From: Alphaproteobacteria bacterium
GTDB lineage: Bacteria; Pseudomonadota; Alphaproteobacteria; Rhizobiales; CAJQND01
Assembly (NCBI GenBank): GCA_024227565.1
Contig: JAAEUE010000222.1
Span: 1-64,000, forward strand
Reading direction: 5' to 3'
Length of the DNA stretch: 64,000 nucleotides
The position numbers and the translations under genes were made by a program. This document shows positions 27,854-37,100 of the stretch, piece after piece. Below the pieces are notes generated by a model. It saw nothing but the letters and a program-made list of their open reading frames with translations, was not told the DNA's origin and ran no database searches. How positions within the stretch are numbered: position 1 is the first letter of the stretch; every line of letters begins with the position of its first letter.

Positions 27854-28575
27854 AGGTTGACATTGTAACCCACCGCGACGGTGTTGAGGATGTGGTGTCC
27901 TTCGACTACGCCAAGCGCGAGGACCGCGAAAGACCCATGGTTCTGGACGTGTTGCTTCAGGCCCAGGCGACAACCATGCCCGACTTGGCATTTCGTTATG
28001 GCCGCAGGGCCCGCAACTGCGGTGTGTGCACGGTCGATATCAACGGCAAGCCACGCATTGCCTGCCGGGCCCGGGCGCGCGAAGGCGACCGCATCAGCGC
28101 AGTCGCCACGCTTCCGACGCTTGGCGATCTTGTGGTACGCCGCGACGGGGTGGCCCGGCAAATGCGCGGCCGGCTTTCCAGCGGCGCCCAGGCGAATGAT
28201 CTGAATGTGGAGGCGCCGGACGCCTACCACGACCTCACATCTTGCATTGAGTGTTATGCCTGCCTGCACAATTGCCCCATGCATGCGCGCAACTTTGGCG
28301 GGGGGTCACCGGCGCACCTGCCGGCGGGCGCCGAGATGCCCGACCCCGGGACCGGTTATCGCTGGGGCAATCCGTTTTCGTTGTTGAAGCTGCAACGGAT
28401 CCGTATCGACCCCCTCACCACCGAGGCCGGCCGCCAGGCCGCGCTGGACCATGCCGTTGAGCTTGGGCTTGAGGTGTGCGCCACCTGCCCGGGGTGCAAA
28501 TGTGGCACCGGGATCAACCTAAAAGGCCAGGTTGTGGGAGAGCTATTGACGGCGGCCGGCTTGGCAAACCCTTAA
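27850..28575 (+). CDS. Iron-sulfur subunit, SdhB/FrdB-like, with altered cysteine motifs
   Basis: A 241-residue ferredoxin-like protein. The N-terminal [2Fe-2S] domain has C57, C60 and C72 (NCGVC and IAC), but the first cysteine position of the family is Arg52. The C-terminal domain has C132, C135, C138 and C142-Pro ([4Fe-4S] pattern) and then C210, C213, C216 and C218 in CATCPGCKCG, unlike the ordinary 3Fe-4S pattern. GTG start at 27850 overlaps the flavoprotein stop (GTGA). It should pass electrons between the flavoprotein and an unknown carrier. A long C-terminal region without anchor-binding features fits a soluble enzyme. Confidence 0.85.
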   Translation: MKVDIVTHRDGVEDVVSFDYAKREDRERPMVLDVLLQAQATTMPDLAFRYGRRARNCGVCTVDINGKPRIACRARAREGDRISAVATLPTLGDLVVRRDGVARQMRGRLSSGAQANDLNVEAPDAYHDLTSCIECYACLHNCPMHARNFGGGSPAHLPAGAEMPDPGTGYRWGNPFSLLKLQRIRIDPLTTEAGRQAALDHAVELGLEVCATCPGCKCGTGINLKGQVVGELLTAAGLANP

Positions 28576-28802
28576 CTTGTTTTCTCATTGCTCCTTGACT
28601 TCCAAGGCCAATGCGCCCATGTGGGGCCCAACAGCTTCTCGCGAAGGCGCAAAGGTTGCCGGCTGAACCGGCACAGATTTCCCGAGAAACCCAATCAAAC
28701 AAAACCATCCGATCCAAGTGCGCGTGGACGATGACCACCTCGCCAGACCAGCGTCGTGCATCAATGCGCGCGCGCGTTTGGCGCACAAGGAACTATATAA
28801 AC

Positions 28803-30047
28803 GTGACTGAAAACACATTTTCTGTGCTCGGCCTGTCCGCGCGCCTGCAACGTACTCTTGACCATGCGGGCTATGAAGCCCCGACGCCAATTCAAGCCAA
28901 ATCCATCCCGCTTCTTTTGGAGGGACACGACCTTCTGGGCATCGCCCAAACCGGCACCGGCAAGACCGCTGCATTTACCCTGCCGCTTCTGCAAAGGCTG
29001 CATCAGGACAATCGCAATGCCGGTTCGCGCCAAGCGCGGGCGCTGATCCTTGCCCCCACGCGTGAGCTTGTGGTGCAAATCTGTGAGTGCATCAAAACCT
29101 ACAGCCACTCCATGAACCTGAACATGACGTCGATGATGGGCGGCGTTCGCCCCAGACCGCAGGTCAACGCCATGCGCCGCGGGGTCGATTTTCTTGTCGC
29201 CACGCCAGGCCGCCTGTTGGACCTGATCAATCAGGGTGACGTTGACCTCAGCCCCACCGAATATCTGGTGCTGGATGAAGCAGACCGCATGCTCGACATG
29301 GGCTTCATCAAGGATGTGCGCAAGATCATCGCAACACTGCCAACCGAACGCCAGACCCTGCTGTTTTCGGCCACCATGCCGGCGGCGGTCGCGAAGTTTG
29401 CAAGCGACATTCTGAATGCGCCACAACGTGTTGAAATTGAATCGAAAAGCATCGCCGTTGAACGGATTTATCAGACCGTCCAGCATGTGAATGCCAGCGA
29501 TAAGCGCAGTGTTCTGACCGGCCTTTTGCGTGATGAGGAACTTGAACGCGTCATCGTTTTCACCCGCACCAAATATGGCGCTGAAAAAGTTGCCAGATGG
29601 CTCAACCGCGATGGCATCGATGCCGACGCGCTGCATGGAAACAAGACACAAAGCGCACGGCAACGCACGCTTGATAGCTTCCGCAAAGGCAAAACACGGG
29701 TGCTGGTGGCGACCGACATTGCCTCGCGCGGCATCGACGTTGATGACGTCACCCACGTGATCAACTATGAGCTGCCCAACGAACCTGAAAGCTACGTGCA
29801 CCGGATCGGCCGCACGGCGCGGGCCGGATCTGGCGGTGCAGCCATTTCACTGTGCAGCCCCGATGAGCGGGCCTATCTCAAATCCATCGAAAAGCTGACC
29901 AAGCGCCCCTTGCGCGTGGTTGGCGATGTGCCGGTGGAAACGGTGGAACCCAGCGGCCAGAACAAGAACCGGCGCGGCGGCAAACCAGGTTCGGGCGCAC
30001 AGAAAAGGCGCCGGCGTTCAAGGCGGCCCTTCAAGAAGGCGGCCTGA
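28803..30047 (+). CDS. rhlE: DEAD-box RNA helicase, RhlE type
   Basis: A protein of about 414 residues with all helicase motifs in order: Q motif (APTPIQ), [29 protein letters not shown], then [12 protein letters not shown] and [10 protein letters not shown]. The C-terminal tail is Arg, Lys and Gly-rich ([19 protein letters not shown]), typical for RNA contact. The frame opens far upstream at 28611, but the GTG at 28803 with AAGGAA about 11 bases before gives the usual short lead to the Q motif; ATGs at 28731 and 28764 are less likely. It unwinds RNA in ribosome assembly or mRNA decay. Confidence 0.93.
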   Translation: MTENTFSVLGLSARLQRTLDHAGYEAPTPIQAKSIPLLLEGHDLLGIAQTGTGKTAAFTLPLLQRLHQDNRNAGSRQARALILAPTRELVVQICECIKTYSHSMNLNMTSMMGGVRPRPQVNAMRRGVDFLVATPGRLLDLINQGDVDLSPTEYLVLDEADRMLDMGFIKDVRKIIATLPTERQTLLFSATMPAAVAKFASDILNAPQRVEIESKSIAVERIYQTVQHVNASDKRSVLTGLLRDEELERVIVFTRTKYGAEKVARWLNRDGIDADALHGNKTQSARQRTLDSFRKGKTRVLVATDIASRGIDVDDVTHVINYELPNEPESYVHRIGRTARAGSGGAAISLCSPDERAYLKSIEKLTKRPLRVVGDVPVETVEPSGQNKNRRGGKPGSGAQKRRRRSRRPFKKAA

Positions 30048-30070
30048 GGTGACGCCTTAGGCAAGCCACG

Positions 30071-30724
30071 ATGGCGAGAATGCAAGACAGTTGTTTGGTT
30101 TGCCGTTCATCGTCAGTTGTGCTTTTCCTGGAAATCGAGGGCAAGGTTTACTGGCGCTGCGAAACCTGCGAGGCGACCTACCTGGGCCCAAAAGATCACC
30201 CCAGCGCGCATGAAGAGCTCACTCAATATCGTCTGCACGAAAACCATGTGGACGATCCTGGCTACCGCCGTTTCCTCTCCAAGCTGGCCGGGCCCGTGCT
30301 GGCTCAACTTGCACCCGGATCGGAAGGCCTCGACTATGGCTGCGGCCCAGGGCCGGCGTTGGCGGTCATGATGCGTGAAGCCGGGCACGACGTCTCCCTT
30401 TATGATCCGTTCTTCCACGCAGACACCGCCACGCTGACCCGCACCTTTGATTTCATCACGTGCTCTGAAACCGCCGAACATTTTCACCAGCCGGCTGAAG
30501 AGTTCGACCGGCTGGATTCCCTGCTGCGGCCTGGAGGCCTGCTCGGCGTGATGACCTGTTTTCAAACCGATGACGCGCGGTTCGCAAATTGGCACTACCG
30601 CAAAGACCCAACCCATGTGGTCTTCTACCGCCCCGCCACATTCGCAGTGCTTGCAGAACAGCGCGATTGGAGCTGCAGTTCCCCGGTCAAGGATGTTGTT
30701 CTGTTGCGCAAGACGCAGCGATAA
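30071..30724 (+). CDS. Class I SAM-dependent methyltransferase with N-terminal zinc ribbon
   Basis: A 217-residue protein. Residues 8-33 hold CLVC and CETC pairs, a probable zinc ribbon, and residues 88-190 a Rossmann-fold methyltransferase (GLDYGCGPGPALAVMM is the SAM loop; FDFITCSETAEHFHQP the next motif). It belongs to the Methyltransf_23 type found beside small-molecule and cell-surface pathways. It follows the helicase by 23 bases on the same strand. The substrate is unknown. Confidence 0.88.
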   Translation: MARMQDSCLVCRSSSVVLFLEIEGKVYWRCETCEATYLGPKDHPSAHEELTQYRLHENHVDDPGYRRFLSKLAGPVLAQLAPGSEGLDYGCGPGPALAVMMREAGHDVSLYDPFFHADTATLTRTFDFITCSETAEHFHQPAEEFDRLDSLLRPGGLLGVMTCFQTDDARFANWHYRKDPTHVVFYRPATFAVLAEQRDWSCSSPVKDVVLLRKTQR

Positions 30725-30894
30725 CACCCGTTTCTGAACAACATCGGTGTGGGAGAAGAAGCGCGGTTTGCAATTTCCGGCCAAGCGGCAGATAGTGCGC
30801 CCGCTGAGGGGCACGTCGCCACCTCACCCAACCTATGCGTCGCCATCGCGCCCCGCCCCGCCAAGCAGTCATTCAGCGATGTGTTCGGCCCTAC

Positions 30895-31755
30895 ATGAGG
30901 ACAGCTATTGTGGAACCAATCGTCTTTGCCGCGGTCATGCTGGCGGCGGCCCTGCATGCAACGTGGAACGCGATTGTTAAAGGATCAGGTGAGAAACACA
31001 TCTCAATGACCGCGGTGGTCATGGGCCATGTGCCGTTGGCACTGGTTGCCCTGCCGCTCTCACCCTTGCCGGCGCCGGAGAGCTGGCCCTATCTGATCGC
31101 CGGCATTGTGCTCCATGTGGGCTATCAGCTGTTTCTCATGATGTCCTACCGGGTGGGTGACCTCACGCAAGTCTATCCTATTGCGCGCGGCATTGCGCCC
31201 ATGCTGGTGGCGTTAGTGTCCGTGTTGGTTTTGAATGTGGCGTTGTCAACAGCCGAGCTGATCGCAATCATGATCATTGGCATTGGCATCATGAGCCTGG
31301 TGTTTGTGCGCGGCAACGACGGCCTGCACAATGGGAAAGCGGCCTTGATGGCGGTCGGCACCGGGTGTTTCATCGCGTCTTATTCGTTGGTCGACGGTTT
31401 GGGCGCGCGCGAAGCGGGAACCGCCCTGGGATTCTACGCCTGGCTCACCATCATCAATGCGCTGGCCTTCATGCTGATCATGCGGTTTACCAAACCGGGA
31501 ACAGTGAGCGAAGTGGTTAAAAAACATGGGCGCTTTGCTCTGCTTGGAGGCGGCGCATCGTTTTTGGCCTATGCCCTGGCGATCTGGGCGTTCACGCAAG
31601 CCCCCATAGCGCTGGTTACGGCGGTTCGAGAGACCAGTATCATTTTTGCTCTGTTTATCGGCGTGTTCTTCCTGGGCGAACGTCTCAATCTGTTGAAGTT
31701 GTGTTCCACAGCGATGACCATCTTTGGTGTCCTGATGCTGCGCCTTTCGCGTTGA
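30895..31755 (+). CDS. EamA/DMT-family transporter
   Basis: A 286-residue membrane protein with ten predicted helices and two EamA repeats. The first begins VFAAVMLAAALHATWNAIVK, the second around residue 145, and APIALVTAVRETSIIFALFIGVFFLGERL is the closing repeat motif. The frame opens at 30835, but the first 20 residues are basic and unlike a membrane start, so the ATG at 30895 is preferred. Members export or import small metabolites; the cargo is unknown. Confidence 0.9.
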   Translation: MRTAIVEPIVFAAVMLAAALHATWNAIVKGSGEKHISMTAVVMGHVPLALVALPLSPLPAPESWPYLIAGIVLHVGYQLFLMMSYRVGDLTQVYPIARGIAPMLVALVSVLVLNVALSTAELIAIMIIGIGIMSLVFVRGNDGLHNGKAALMAVGTGCFIASYSLVDGLGAREAGTALGFYAWLTIINALAFMLIMRFTKPGTVSEVVKKHGRFALLGGGASFLAYALAIWAFTQAPIALVTAVRETSIIFALFIGVFFLGERLNLLKLCSTAMTIFGVLMLRLSR

Positions 31756-31920
31756 AATTGCCAAGAGCTGCAAAGGGATTGTCGTGTCCGGCAATTGGAA
31801 AGATGTTTGCAGCGCGGGCAACGGATTGCGGTTCAATTTTGAACGTTACTTGCAAATTAATGGCAGTTTTCTGGGATTCTATGCCATTTGGCATGAGAGT
31901 TGCTCATAAATCCGCATAGA

Positions 31921-31994
31921 GCGGGCGTAGCTTAGCGGCAGAGCAGCGATCGTCCAGATTGTCAGCACAGGTTCGAATCCTGTCGCCCGCTCCA
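31921..31994 (+). tRNA. tRNA-Gly(UCC), non-canonical anticodon loop
   Basis: A 74-base cloverleaf with encoded CCA. Acceptor GCGGGCG pairs with CGCCCGC, the D arm is GCTT/GAGC with the GG pair, and the T arm is ACAGG-TTCGAAT-CCTGT. The anticodon arm is GCGAT/ATTGT with two G-U pairs, and the loop is CGTCCAG, giving anticodon TCC but G at position 33 where nearly every elongator tRNA has U. The 5-base gap between the stem and the T arm is CAGC. The body matches glycine tRNAs. It could be a decaying copy or a specialised tRNA-Gly. Confidence 0.85.
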
Positions 31995-32036
31995 AATTCT
32001 CTCGAAATGAACCGTTTTCTGCAGGCCCGGCGGCCG

Positions 32037-32570
32037 TCAGACCTTGCACACCTCATCGCCCTCCGGCGAGCGCAGGAGATAATGCACATCCGTGTTTTGG
32101 AAGAGCTGTTCCTTGAAATCGGTCATCATGGCTTCGTGGCCACCGAAGGGCGCGATGATCTCGACGATCCAGAGCTTGGTCCCGCTCTTCCAGTCTTGAG
32201 GCCGGAGCCGCGCATTGCCGGACTTGAGCCGTTCTTCCACCTCATCATCCACGTGGGCATAGAGCGCCACGCCGATGGGTTTGTCTTTGTCATAGAACAG
32301 CCTGAACTGCTGCAGTATGACCGGACACATTATCATCCATTCCAAGTCGGAAATGAAGAAGCCCTTGTGGTTGGGCGACTGGGTCATCAGCCAGGTGATC
32401 TCGCCCAAGACGCCGGCAATCGTGCTGCTCGCGCCGGCCGGTGTGGGTTGGGTGAACGGGCTGGCCGGTGCTCTGGCGGCGGCGCGCCTGGGTTTTCCAG
32501 CGCCGCCCTTTCGCGCCCGTCCACAAGATTTGGATGAGCCACCCCCCTTGGACGACGATTTTTTTGCCAT
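32037..32570 (-). CDS. Toxin-activating lysine acyltransferase, HlyC/RtxC family
   Basis: A 177-residue protein. Residues 52-165 match HlyC: GEITWLMTQSPNHKGFFISD (catalytic His68), FRLFYDKDKPIGVALYAHVDDE, and RPQDWKSGTKLWIVEIIAPFGG (Asp126 in the equivalent of the catalytic acid). HlyC-type enzymes take an acyl chain from acyl carrier protein and attach it to internal lysines of an RTX protoxin in the cytoplasm. The first 50 residues are Lys, Arg, Ser and Ala-rich and probably disordered, which is unusual. GGGGAGC lies eight bases before the ATG. The giant RTX gene is 1.6 kb away on the other strand. Confidence 0.87.
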   Translation of the reverse strand: MAKKSSSKGGGSSKSCGRARKGGAGKPRRAAARAPASPFTQPTPAGASSTIAGVLGEITWLMTQSPNHKGFFISDLEWMIMCPVILQQFRLFYDKDKPIGVALYAHVDDEVEERLKSGNARLRPQDWKSGTKLWIVEIIAPFGGHEAMMTDFKEQLFQNTDVHYLLRSPEGDEVCKV

Positions 32571-32602
32571 GCGATATGCTCCCCGGTGTTGTTGAATTGT
32601 GC

Positions 32603-32608
32603 ATTATA
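32603..32608 (-). promoter_or_regulatory. Possible -10 box of the acyltransferase gene
   Basis: TATAAT reads on the minus strand 33 bases upstream of the acyltransferase ATG, leaving a leader of about 26 bases. No convincing -35 hexamer is seen at 17 bases upstream, so this is tentative. Confidence 0.35.
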
Positions 32609-33024
32609 TAGGTCTTTTTGCACCATTTATCATGAGACCGAATGAGAGTATTTAGGCCAAATCCTAATTTGAAGCGGCTTGGCCTACGGATGAGATTGAA
32701 CAGGACATATCTTGCAAAATCTTGAAAATGCAGGAAATTAACCAAATTTCCAACGCGCTATCAACGTTCGGTTCTGAAATTCGAAGAGTGTCCCTCAACT
32801 GTCAATCTGGTTTCAACGGCCGACCTTTCCGAACTCCATGACTGAGAGAAGCGGGCCGGTGTGTCAAGAGCATTCTTTGGTACATTTAGAATGATAAGCA
32901 GTCATATTGAACAATTTGTCGCAACCTATACGCGCTGAATTTGGTTGTCGCCCTTCAGAACTTCGCGCTAAGGTCGAGACGGTTAACAAGTGGTTAATGC
33001 CTAAGGAGCGCCGGGGGGAGCGAT

Positions 33025-33285
33025 GTGGCCGTAGATTATCCAAAAATTTTTCGCCGCCAACGGCTTGGGCAGGCTGCCTCGTCAGCTGTGTTCACTCTGA
33101 TCATGAGGATGTTGGCAGTCTGCGGTGAAAGAACTGGAGGCCCGTCGGTTGCAAAACTGACGGGCGGCGTATCGGTGTTGAGAATGACGCCACATAATTG
33201 GCACTCTGTGATGCGCGCTTCGTATTGGTCTGGCCGATCAGCTTTGGGATGTCTTAGTGTCCCGAAGATGATCGCAAGCCCCTAA
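33025..33285 (+). CDS. Possible small protein upstream of the immunity-like gene (doubtful)
   Basis: An 86-residue frame starting at GTG with a strong GGGGGGAG ribosome-like site four bases before. The product (AVDYPKIFRRQRLGQ...) has no recognised family, an odd composition and an RNA hairpin running through it (33140-33165). The ribosome site is the only support. A non-coding leader is at least as likely. Confidence 0.25.
   Translation: MAVDYPKIFRRQRLGQAASSAVFTLIMRMLAVCGERTGGPSVAKLTGGVSVLRMTPHNWHSVMRASYWSGRSALGCLSVPKMIASP
33140..33165 (+). ncRNA. Stable hairpin with GCAA tetraloop, possible RNA element
   Basis: GCCCGTCGGTT pairs with AACTGACGGGC over 11 positions (one G-U) closed by a GCAA loop, a GNRA tetraloop. 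No T tract follows, so it is not an ordinary terminator. It lies 140 bases upstream of the immunity-like gene on its coding strand and may be part of its leader or of a small RNA. Confidence 0.45.
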
Positions 33286-33304
33286 AACGAAGAGCAGGAA
33301 CAGC

Positions 33305-34102
33305 ATGATGCCATATTGGATTCACCAGGAAATCACCGGCCCAAGTCGCATGGAGGTGTTCAGATATGAGCCCGAGATTGAAGTTGGACCGGAGTTTCCA
33401 AAAAATGTATTTTCTTCAATCCTAAAATTTGGCAGAGCGCAAACAGATGTTCCCGGTACGAAAACCGAGTTTGTTGAGGAGATGCTGGCGCTGGCGCCAA
33501 AGTCTGTCTTGATCGGGAAACCGGGCAAAAGAGGCGTGCCTGATTTTTTCGAGATTCGTCAGGGCTATGTGATCAGCCACCGTCTAGTGGAAAAGCTTGA
33601 GCAGCTGGAACCCGGTGCTCACAGATTTTTCCCTCTCCAGATCAAGCGACAGGACACTGGCGAGAACATGGGTGAACACTTTTTGCTCTATCTCGACCAA
33701 AAACCAGACATCATTGACCATGATCGAACGCTGTATGGCCAAAGTTCTCCCGCGACAGGTGTTGAAGCAGGCGAACGAGTGAATTTCAGATTCACGCAGG
33801 TTGGTTACCGCGAGCGCCCGGACGAGCGCTGGGACAGCCCGCTCATCAACTTCAGGCAAGGTGGAGCGGAAAGTTGCCATTTGTGGCGTGGAACAGTTGG
33901 GGACGCCAAGTGGCACCGCGTAGACCGAACGCCTGGCGGCACAACGTACTACTCAGATCCCTTGTGCTCGCAGTTGTTCGTTTCTGATGAGCTGCAATCC
34001 CTTTTCCGTGCTGGGAAGCTTTTTGGCTGGAACGCGCAGAAAGTGTTGGAAAAACCGCCGAGCTGGTTTTTTGAACAGCTCGAGAAAGGTGTTGTGTTCT
34101 GA
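33305..34102 (+). CDS. Putative immunity protein, Imm11/DUF1629-like
   Basis: A 265-residue cytoplasmic protein without signal or membrane segment. PDFFEIRQGYVISHRLVEKLEQLEPGAHRFFPLQIK resembles the core of the DUF1629/Imm11 family as I recall it (an early aspartate/serine motif followed by an aromatic FFP strand), and further aromatic residues recur to the end (PPSWFFEQLEKG). Imm11 proteins occur beside polymorphic toxins and protect the producer. It sits directly upstream of the 3299-residue RTX gene, on the same strand, 93 bases away. Two ATGs (33305 and 33308) follow AGGAAC. The family match comes from memory of a motif, so it is moderate. Confidence 0.6.
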   Translation: MMPYWIHQEITGPSRMEVFRYEPEIEVGPEFPKNVFSSILKFGRAQTDVPGTKTEFVEEMLALAPKSVLIGKPGKRGVPDFFEIRQGYVISHRLVEKLEQLEPGAHRFFPLQIKRQDTGENMGEHFLLYLDQKPDIIDHDRTLYGQSSPATGVEAGERVNFRFTQVGYRERPDERWDSPLINFRQGGAESCHLWRGTVGDAKWHRVDRTPGGTTYYSDPLCSQLFVSDELQSLFRAGKLFGWNAQKVLEKPPSWFFEQLEKGVVF

Positions 34103-34195
34103 ATTATCGCATTGCGAGCGTGAAACATGATCACGATGTCGAACAGCAGTCGAACTTAATCAACGTCTCACTATTTTTACCGGGGGGTAGAGGCC

Positions 34196-37100
34196 ATGGG
34201 CCAACAGCAAGACACTATCAAAGTCGTGAGTCAAAAACTCATCGGATATTCCGATTCGAGAGCTGGCTTCCATGATGTCGGCGGCTTACCAAAGTATGAA
34301 GTCATAGCTTCTATCAACGGGGCGCCGGCGAAGGCATTTGTCGTCACGTTTCAGCCGCATCACATAAATGATGCTGCGACCATAGAGCACTCTGATATTA
34401 AGACTCTCTTTCGTGCGATCGACTTTGACTGGAATGATTTCACCCAAAACGGGGTCGCTCTCCCAAGTTTCGGCGCCTCTACAAGCCCGCTCGAAGAGCG
34501 CTTACTGGCGAGCAAGTTCGGAGCTATTCATGTTGGAGGACACAATTCGGATGTGGTGGGCGCCTTTGCGGATCTAACAGAACAGCACGAAGAATTACTC
34601 GTACGTCTGAGAGCAAGCTCGCCAGAAGATCTTGCGTATAACACCACTCTATATAATGAGTTCATCTCCAACGTGAAATCGACCGTAAACGGCGTGACGG
34701 CGAAGGTTCGTTCCGACCTCCAACAGCCAGACAACGGCATTACGCTCGTCAGGACGGACCCTGATAACCCCGGCAATACTGGAAATGATGCCCCGGAACG
34801 ACCCTATAGAAGACTGGGGGAACAAATCGATGCCCACACAGGTACATTTGTTGAGGGATCCAATTTTGCTGAAGATCCATTGGTCCGACAAGGTGGCATT
34901 CACGGCTCGGGCGCTCAACGGTTTCAACTGACCCCTTGGCAAAACGATCCAGAAATTGACATTAAAGAAGCCAAATTCACCGGTGAGCGCGATGTGCCAA
35001 AGCTGCTCTCAGGGACGGATTTGGCTACGTACGCCCAGTCAAATGCAAATGTTTATGAATATCCAGAGTTTACAAAAGCTCAAATTGATCAACTCGCGCT
35101 CACCCCTCAAGGAACCTATTCGGCCACAAAGCTGGCGGTCGCTGCATTGGCGATCGAAGGCCTGAAACAGACCAGATATGTTGGCGATTTATTGGGGCTC
35201 GCTGATAAGATCGGAGAGACCAGCCGCTTGGTTGCCGAGAACAAGATCGCCGAAGCGGAAGTTGTTTTGGCTGGGGCGTTTGGAGAGCTTGGCGGTGGAA
35301 CGCTCGGCGGCTTCCTTGGCGCCGTTGGCGTGATCTCGCTCACAACGTTTCTATACCCGTTTACCGGTCCTGCAGCCCTACTCTCATTGGCTGGTGCGAG
35401 CACTGTCTTTGCAGGGTTCATCACAGGTGGAATTTATGGCGCCCTTTTCGGCGAAACTCTCGGCGAAAAGGTCGTTCTAAAGATGCAACAACTTCTGAAT
35501 GAAGGAAAGCCGCTCGCGCTGGGCGATATTGTGGACATCTACAATGAGATCGGATCAACCGCAACCGGCACACCGGTCTTCCGAGAGTTTACCAATAGCG
35601 ACAATATTGAAGGCTTCGAGGTTCCTTCCGATGCGGCTGAGCAGCTGAGAGCTCTACCTGGCAACGGCGAAAACAGTGTTTTCGATCTGGGGGATGGCAA
35701 TCATCTGTACGTGCACGGCGCGCTGACGCCGGGGCAGTCGTTCAGTTTGTTGGGCGAGCACGCAAGTACAGTGATTGCCGATCCGAGCCGGTCCGTCGCT
35801 GTAGGCATTAGCGACAGTGGGCAGCGTTTCAATACCACCGGCCGCGAACTGCTCGACGCGCACTATGACTACAGAGATTTGTTTCCCAAGGCAGAGGCGC
35901 TTCAGGCAATTACAGGGTTGAAGCTACTTGATGATTTCCGGACAGAGGCCGTCCGCGAAATACTCGATCAGGTCGCAAGGGCCACAACGTTTGACCCGGA
36001 AACCAATCCGGCCATCTTGATTGACAATGCTTACGCACAAACACTCGACCGATTTGGCCAAGGTGACGAGGTGTTCGCGCTCTCAGATGGGCAAATTTAT
36101 CGTATTCCGGGCGGACTCCTGCCCGGCAAACATATCAATCTGCTGGAAGGCGAGCGCCCCGGCAATCCCCATATTGATCCGATTGTGAGCTTCGGTGTCG
36201 ATGTCGATGGCAATCGGTTTGAAGTTGATAGGGAGGGCGTCAACTATGCGGTTGAGGTTGTCTCAAACATTGGTGGCGATCTCGAAGATGCAGATGCTGC
36301 CGAAGCTCTGGCCAAACAGGCCGCCAACTTGCAGGACGATTTGGAAGTCAGCCTGCGTGATGCCCTTGTGGGCGATGAGAACGACGATTACACGGTCTCA
36401 GGCGGCCAAGACGACGACACGCTAGAGGGCGACCCTGGCGGAGATGTTCTGCAGGGCCCAAGACCACCGGCTCCTCATGTTGTTCATAGGCAGGCCGTGT
36501 TCAGCGACGCAGATGGCGATGGGGTTCTGGATTCAGTAACGCGTGTTACCAGCTTTTCAAACAGCACTCAGGTGCGAAAAACCTTCACCGTTGATCCCAA
36601 TGGAGTGCCGATCACGGAAGGCCGAGTTGTCCTCCATCGCCTCGATCAGGCCGTGGACGGTGCAGCGATTGGGTCCATCTTTGGCTCCCAGCTTGGCAAT
36701 GCACTTGTTGGCAACAATCTCTTCGCACAGATCGGCGCCGGCTCGGTGTTGTCCGCGGTGCTGGGCAACTTCGGCGACGCCATCGATCTATACTTCACTG
36801 ACAATGGCATCGATTCCATCTTTGAGCTGAACCAACGATTGGGCTCAGGGCAGGATCTGTCCCTTGGAGAGTCGGTAGAATCTGCGTTCGATAGTTTTGG
36901 TGCGGATGTGCTCAAAAGCATCAAATCTGCCGGCATCAGCGCCGTCTCCAGCTTCCTCGCCGGCGAGCTCGGTGAAGCCCTTGGCCTCGACGGTGGTTTT
37001 GAAGGCCAGCTCTTTCAAGCTGTGACCTCACGAACAATCGGTACGGTTGCGAACACGGTGATCGATAACGCCATAAATATATCGAATGGATCGTCCATAG

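Larger units (their letters stand above)
32571..33304. other. AT-richer intergenic region between the acyltransferase and immunity-like genes
   Basis: This 734-base stretch is visibly lower in GC than its neighbours and has no well-supported gene. It holds a possible minus-strand -10 box for the acyltransferase (ATTATA on the plus strand at 32603-32608), a short interrupted palindrome GGAAATT-N5-AATTTCC at 32733-32751, a doubtful reading frame at 33025-33285, and a strong RNA-type hairpin at 33140-33165. Promoters for both divergent units presumably lie here. Confidence 0.5.

Noticed and set aside
28761-29801. 346-codon frame antisense to rhlE
   Set aside because: All DEAD-box motifs lie in the sense frame.
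31756-31800. Inverted AATTGCC / GGCAATT pair after the EamA gene as a terminator
   Set aside because: The loop is about 30 bases and no T tract follows.
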